Part shown: positions 5,191 to 8,557 of the stretch, one piece after another
Numbering within the stretch: the stretch's first letter is position 1
Layout of the letters: every line of letters begins with the position of its first letter
Origin: an uncultured bacterium
GTDB lineage: Bacteria > Bacillota > Clostridia > Oscillospirales > Oscillospiraceae
Length of the DNA: 8,557 nucleotides
Reading direction: 5' to 3'
NCBI GenBank assembly: GCA_949288405.1
Contig: CASEKM010000052.1
Span: 1 to 8,557, forward strand
Notes under the pieces: generated by a model
The model's input: the letters and a program-made list of their open reading frames with translations, nothing else
What the model was told of the DNA's origin: nothing
Database searches by the model: none
Program-made: the position numbers and the translations under genes

Positions 5191-5219
5191 ATTATAACAA
5201 ACCGGCCCCAATGCCGCAA
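5191..5219 (-). promoter_or_regulatory. Promoter of the carboxypeptidase gene
   Basis: On the minus strand, TTGCGG (5219-5214) is followed after 17 bp by a perfect TATAAT (5196-5191). Transcription would start near 5184, giving a leader of about 70 nt. The -35 element is weak and the -10 is perfect. Confidence 0.65.
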
Positions 5220-5237
5220 GCGTTAGGAGAGAGAAAA

Positions 5238-5642
5238 ATGGCTGGAATTTCCCGGTTTGAAAAAGGGGTGCTGGCCCTCACCGCCGGATTCGTCCTGTTC
5301 ACCGGCGGCTGGTTCCTGGCCGGACAGGGCGCGCCCGAGCCCTATACCGTGACGGTGGAGGCCGTCCGGGAGGAGCCCGCCGCCCCGGACCCGGCCCTGG
5401 AGGAGACCGGCGAGGACGGCCGCCCCGACAGCCTGCTGCCCGACGAGGTCATCAATGTGAACACCGCCGACGTCTATGACCTGGACCGGCTGCCCGGCAT
5501 CGGTCCCGCCAAGGCGGAGGCCATCCTCGCCTATCGGGAGGAGCACGGCCCCTTCCAGTCGGTGGACCAGCTGCTGGAGGTCTCCGGCATTGGGGAGGTC
5601 ACCCTGGAGAACCTGCGGCCCTATGTGACCGCGGGGAGCTGA
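5238..5642 (+). CDS. ComEA-type helix-hairpin-helix protein, membrane-anchored, short form
   Basis: 134 aa. It has one N-terminal membrane segment (about 10-29), an acidic Pro/Glu-rich linker (about 41-70) and a tandem helix-hairpin-helix module: VINVNTADVYDLDRLPGIGP (71-90) with its second helix to about 106, then LLEVSGIGEVTLENLRPYV (112-130). This is the DNA-binding module of ComEA, the surface receptor for DNA uptake. The SLBB domain found in many Firmicute ComEA proteins is missing. The start at 5238 follows AGGAGAGAG; an in-frame ATG at 5211 lacks a ribosome site. It is 60 bp upstream of a response regulator with no terminator between, so it may be co-transcribed. No other competence gene is in view, so a role in DNA uptake is family-based inference. 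Confidence 0.88.
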   Translation: MAGISRFEKGVLALTAGFVLFTGGWFLAGQGAPEPYTVTVEAVREEPAAPDPALEETGEDGRPDSLLPDEVINVNTADVYDLDRLPGIGPAKAEAILAYREEHGPFQSVDQLLEVSGIGEVTLENLRPYVTAGS

Positions 5643-5702
5643 CAGCCTGGACCGCCTCAGGGGCGGAGCCGCCCGCAAACGCAAAACAAGGAGTTTTTCT
5701 AT

Positions 5703-6419
5703 ATGGCAAAAATACTGGTAGTAGATGACGAGAAGGTCCTGGTGAAGGGCATCACCTTCAATTTGAAGAACGAGGGCTATCAGGTGGAGACCGGCTACGA
5801 CGGCGAGGAGGCGGTGGAGCTGGCCCGGGAGGGGAACTTTGACCTGATCATCCTGGACCTGATGATGCCCAAGATCGACGGGCTCCAGGCCTGCATGCGC
5901 ATCCGGGAGTTCTCCAATGTGCCCATCATCATGCTCACCGCCCGCAGCGAAGACACGGACAAGATCATCGGCTTTGAGTGCGGGGCGGACGACTATATCA
6001 CCAAGCCCTTCAACATCCTGGAGCTGAAGGCCCGGGTGCGGGCCCTGCTGCGCCGCTCCGGGGCGGCGGGGCAGCGCCAGACCGGGACCGGCGCCCTCAC
6101 GGTGGGGCACATCCGCCTGGACCCCAACGAGCGCTCCGCCTGGAAGGACGGCAGGCCGGTGGAGCTCACCGCCAAGGAGTTCGACCTGATGGAGCTGCTC
6201 ATGCGCAACCCGGGCCGGGTGTACAGCCGGGAAAACCTGCTGAATGTGGTGTGGGGCTATGAGTACATCGGGGACTACCGCACGGTGGATGTGCACATCC
6301 GCCGCCTGCGGGAAAAGCTGGAGCTGGACCCGGCCAACCCGGAGTATATCCGCACCAAATGGGGCGTGGGCTACTACCTGAGCAGCCGCGGGGCCTCCGC
6401 CGGCACCTCCGCCCAGTGA
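5703..6419 (+). CDS. Response regulator, OmpR/PhoB family (PhoP/WalR-like)
   Basis: 238 aa. The receiver domain (3-115) has the full set of residues: acidic pocket Asp8-Asp9, phospho-acceptor Asp52 in LILDLMMP context, Thr79 and Lys101 followed by Pro. The winged-helix DNA-binding domain (about 128-230) shows the family hallmarks LTAKEFDLMELL (154-165 region), RVYSRENLLNVVWG and DYRTVDVHIRRLREKL, ending in IRTKWGVGYYL. A ribosome site AAGGAG precedes the ATG by about 9 nt. The kinase gene follows after 31 bp, so they form a cognate two-component pair. The target genes cannot be read from the sequence; similarity to PhoP/WalR types suggests cell-envelope or phosphate control, which is only a guess. 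Confidence 0.97.
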   Translation: MAKILVVDDEKVLVKGITFNLKNEGYQVETGYDGEEAVELAREGNFDLIILDLMMPKIDGLQACMRIREFSNVPIIMLTARSEDTDKIIGFECGADDYITKPFNILELKARVRALLRRSGAAGQRQTGTGALTVGHIRLDPNERSAWKDGRPVELTAKEFDLMELLMRNPGRVYSRENLLNVVWGYEYIGDYRTVDVHIRRLREKLELDPANPEYIRTKWGVGYYLSSRGASAGTSAQ

Positions 6420-6450
6420 CCCGGTTTTCCAAGAGAGGATGAGACGCGCC

Positions 6451-7959
6451 ATGGCGGCTGCCAAGGACAAACAGAAGATCCCCTTTTTCGCCCGCCTGCA
6501 GGTGAAGTATGCCCTGAGCTACCTGGCCCTGCTGGCGGCGGTGCTGGCGCTGCTGAACACCTACCCCCTGATCGCCTCCCAGAACCTGCTCATCTCCTCC
6601 AAGGAGGACTCCCTGCGCAGCCAGACGGCGGTGATGGCCTCCGCCCTGATGGAGCTGGAGTCCCTGTCCGCCGACCAGGTGGCCCGGGTGATGAACATGC
6701 TGGACAACATGGGGCTGGAGCGCATCCTGGTCACCGACCCCTCGGGGCTGATTTTGTACGACAGCCTCACTCAGGAGGACCAGGAGGACGCGGAAAACGC
6801 CCCCCAGAGCTCCGCCGCCGGCGAGGCCCCGCCCCAGGAGGAGACCTACCGGTACGCCCTGTTCCAGGAGGTGGCCCTCGCCCTCCAGGGGAACGACGTG
6901 CTCTACTCCCGCTATGAGGACGGGATCTTCTTCTCCACCGCCGCCGCCCCCATCGTGTACCGGGGCATGACCATCGGGGCCATCTACGTCTGCGACTGGG
7001 ACAACGCCCAGGGGAAGCTGCTGATGAATTTGCAGCAGAACCTGAGCACCATCTCCCTGGTGCTGGTGGTGCTCGCCCTGACCATCAGCGCGTTCTTCTC
7101 CAAGGTGCTCACCTCCCGCATCGGGGCCCTGCTGCGGGCCATCCGCATCGTGGGAGAGGGGGAGTACGGCCACCGGCTCCAGCCGGCGGGCCGGGACGAG
7201 CTGGCCCATCTGGCGGAGGAGTTCAACCAGCTCACCGACCGCCTCCAGGCCACTGAGGAGGTCCGACGCCGCTTCGTCTCCGACGCCTCCCACGAGCTGA
7301 AGACCCCCCTGGCCTCCATCCGCCTGCTGGCCGACTCCATCCTTCAAAACCAGGAGATGGACCGGGAGACCGTTCAGGACTTTGTCAGCGACATCGGGGA
7401 CGAGGCCGAGCGCCTCACCCGCATCACCGAGCACCTGCTCTCCCTCACTCGGCTGGACAGCCTGCCGGTGGGCGAGACCCAGGTGGTAGACCTGTGCCCG
7501 GTGGCCCGGCGGGCGGTCTCCATGCTCCTGCCGGTGGCCGACGCCGCCCAGGTGACCATCCAGACCAGCTGGAAGCCGGGCTGCACCCTGCGCTGCACCG
7601 AGGACGACTTGTATCAAATCTGCTTCAATCTGGTGGAAAACGCCGTCAAGTACAACTTCCCCGGGGGAAAGGTGTTCGTCTCCGCCCGCCGGGACGGGGA
7701 CCAGGTGCTCTTCGAGGTGGCGGACACGGGGATCGGCATCCCCGAGGAGGAGCTGCCCAAGGTATTCAACCGCTTCTACCGGGTGGACAAGGCCCGTTCC
7801 CGGGCTGCCGGCGGCACCGGCCTTGGCCTGTCCATCGTCCGGGACACGGTGCGCCGCCACGGAGGCTGGGTCACCGCCCAGCGCCGGGACCCGGAGGGCA
7901 GCGTATTCACCGTGGGCTTCCCCTGTGAGACCCCGGAGGAAGGAGGCGAGCCCCTGTGA
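6451..7959 (+). CDS. Membrane sensor histidine kinase (PhoR/WalK-like)
   Basis: 502 aa. Membrane segment 1 (about 22-37), an extracytoplasmic sensor of about 160 residues that resembles a Cache/PAS fold (VTDPSGLILYDS at 94-105), membrane segment 2 (about 200-217) and a HAMP linker (about 218-268). These are followed by the dimerisation domain with phospho-accepting His281 in SDASHELKTPL and the ATPase domain: N box NLVENAVKYN (393-402), G1 DTGIGIPEEEL (425-435), F box VFNRFYR (438-444) and G2 GGTGLGLSI (454-462). The sensor loop has an acidic, low-complexity insert (about 107-131). The start at 6451 is preferred over the in-frame ATG at 6439, which sits directly on the AAGAGAGG ribosome site with no spacing. 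Its stop overlaps the next gene. The signal is unknown. Confidence 0.96.
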   Translation: MAAAKDKQKIPFFARLQVKYALSYLALLAAVLALLNTYPLIASQNLLISSKEDSLRSQTAVMASALMELESLSADQVARVMNMLDNMGLERILVTDPSGLILYDSLTQEDQEDAENAPQSSAAGEAPPQEETYRYALFQEVALALQGNDVLYSRYEDGIFFSTAAAPIVYRGMTIGAIYVCDWDNAQGKLLMNLQQNLSTISLVLVVLALTISAFFSKVLTSRIGALLRAIRIVGEGEYGHRLQPAGRDELAHLAEEFNQLTDRLQATEEVRRRFVSDASHELKTPLASIRLLADSILQNQEMDRETVQDFVSDIGDEAERLTRITEHLLSLTRLDSLPVGETQVVDLCPVARRAVSMLLPVADAAQVTIQTSWKPGCTLRCTEDDLYQICFNLVENAVKYNFPGGKVFVSARRDGDQVLFEVADTGIGIPEEELPKVFNRFYRVDKARSRAAGGTGLGLSIVRDTVRRHGGWVTAQRRDPEGSVFTVGFPCETPEEGGEPL

Positions 7960-8474
7960 GACGGACCTTTCTCGCCCTGGCTGTTGCCCTCTCCCTTCTG
8001 CTCTCCGGCTGCGGCGGCGGGCAGCGGGACGACGGCGTCTTGCTGTACTTCCGCACCGACCCGGCGGACCAGTCCCAGGTCCACGGCCCGGCCATTCGGA
8101 GCCAGCCCTATACCGGTCCCGCCGGTCCGGGGGTGGAGGAGTTGGTGGATGCCCTCCTGGCCGGTCCCACCCAGCCCGGCCTGGTCTCCCCCTTCCCCCA
8201 GGGACTCTCGCTTCAGAGCTGGGAGCTGGCGGACGGGCTGCTCACCCTGAACTTCTCCGAGCAGTACGGGGGCCTGGCGGATATCTCCCTTACCCTGGCG
8301 GACTACTGTCTGGTGCTCACCCTCAGCCAGGTGGAGGGGGTGGACACGGTGCAGATCCAGTCCGCCGGGCACACCTACCACTCCCGCAGCCACCAGACCA
8401 TGAAGCCGGAGGAGGCCGTCCTGGACCAGGACCTGCCGGAGGAGGTCCTGACCGGAGCCGAAGGGGAGGATTAG
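7956..8474 (+). CDS. GerMN-domain lipoprotein
   Basis: 172 aa. A short basic start, hydrophobic stretch and lipobox LLSG-Cys19 mark a lipid-anchored surface protein. The remainder (about 28-145) fits a single GerMN domain: VLLYF near the start, a GPAGPGVEELVDALLAGPTQ segment (54-73), LTLNFSEQYGGL (96-107) and the final VDTVQIQSAG strand (129-138). GerMN occurs in GerM of B. subtilis, which acts in sporulation and germination, and in LpqB of actinobacteria. It starts with GTG at 7956, overlapping the kinase stop by 4 nt (GTGA), with AGGAAGGAGG upstream, so it is translationally coupled to the kinase. This coupling suggests that it works with the sensor. Domain identity is fairly secure; function is inferred. 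Confidence 0.9.
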   Translation: MRRTFLALAVALSLLLSGCGGGQRDDGVLLYFRTDPADQSQVHGPAIRSQPYTGPAGPGVEELVDALLAGPTQPGLVSPFPQGLSLQSWELADGLLTLNFSEQYGGLADISLTLADYCLVLTLSQVEGVDTVQIQSAGHTYHSRSHQTMKPEEAVLDQDLPEEVLTGAEGED

Positions 8475-8512
8475 GCTCCTGCCTCTGAGGATCGAAGTCC
8501 CGCTGAACTGTA

Positions 8513-8557
8513 AAACAGGACCGGCGCGCCGCCCGGCCGGGAGGAAACACTCCTCCG
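8513..8557 (+). terminator. Possible truncated terminator after the GerMN gene
   Basis: A 6-bp stem GGAGGA (8540-8545) / TCCTCC (8551-8556) with loop AACAC ends at the window edge, so any T-tract is unseen. Just upstream, 8513-8524 is AAAACAGGACCG, the same 12 bases that open the 3711 terminator stem. It could be the left arm of a larger stem whose partner lies outside. Confidence 0.3.

Noticed and set aside
6199..7860. 553-codon minus-strand open frame opposite the kinase
   Set aside because: It is antisense to conserved kinase motifs, with low-complexity Gly/Gln/His composition.

Overview
The window looks like chromosomal DNA from a GC-rich, spore-forming Firmicute, most likely a gut clostridium of the Oscillospiraceae type (Flavonifractor / Lawsonibacter / Pseudoflavonifractor-like). 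The grounds are a very conserved Spo0A DNA-binding domain, a GerMN lipoprotein, strong GGAGG ribosome sites, and GC-rich third positions that throw long shadow ORFs antisense to real genes. The genus is inference; the phylum is well supported.

Layout. Positions 1-98 hold the left end of an insertion sequence (IS3 family, IS150-like), with the first 12 codons of its minus-strand transposase. Next comes a minus-strand trpB-trpA pair (134-2094) with a sigma-A promoter and short leader. A 413-bp divergent intergenic region follows, with two tandem Spo0A boxes, and then spo0A on the plus strand (2508-3269). After a terminator comes a small four-cysteine TSCPD protein (3465-3710), which converges on a D-alanyl-D-alanine carboxypeptidase (3746-5113, minus) through a perfect 15-bp bidirectional terminator. 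The remainder runs on the plus strand: a membrane-anchored helix-hairpin-helix (ComEA-type) protein, an OmpR-family response regulator, its sensor kinase, and a GerMN lipoprotein whose start overlaps the kinase stop.

The most notable signals lie in two divergent neighbours that keep full-length reading frames but have lost key residues. TrpA has the catalytic Glu49 equivalent replaced by Gln, and most of its phosphate-binding and indole-loop residues are changed, while TrpB is fully canonical. This suggests an indole-using tryptophan synthase rather than a complete one. Spo0A has Glu at the phospho-acceptor Asp position, has lost one of the acidic-pocket residues and the following Pro, yet keeps an intact DNA-binding domain and sits behind two 0A boxes spaced exactly one helical turn apart. 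A third point is the response regulator / kinase / GerMN lipoprotein trio, which mirrors the actinobacterial MtrA-MtrB-LpqB arrangement.

No tRNA, rRNA, CRISPR array or T-box was found.
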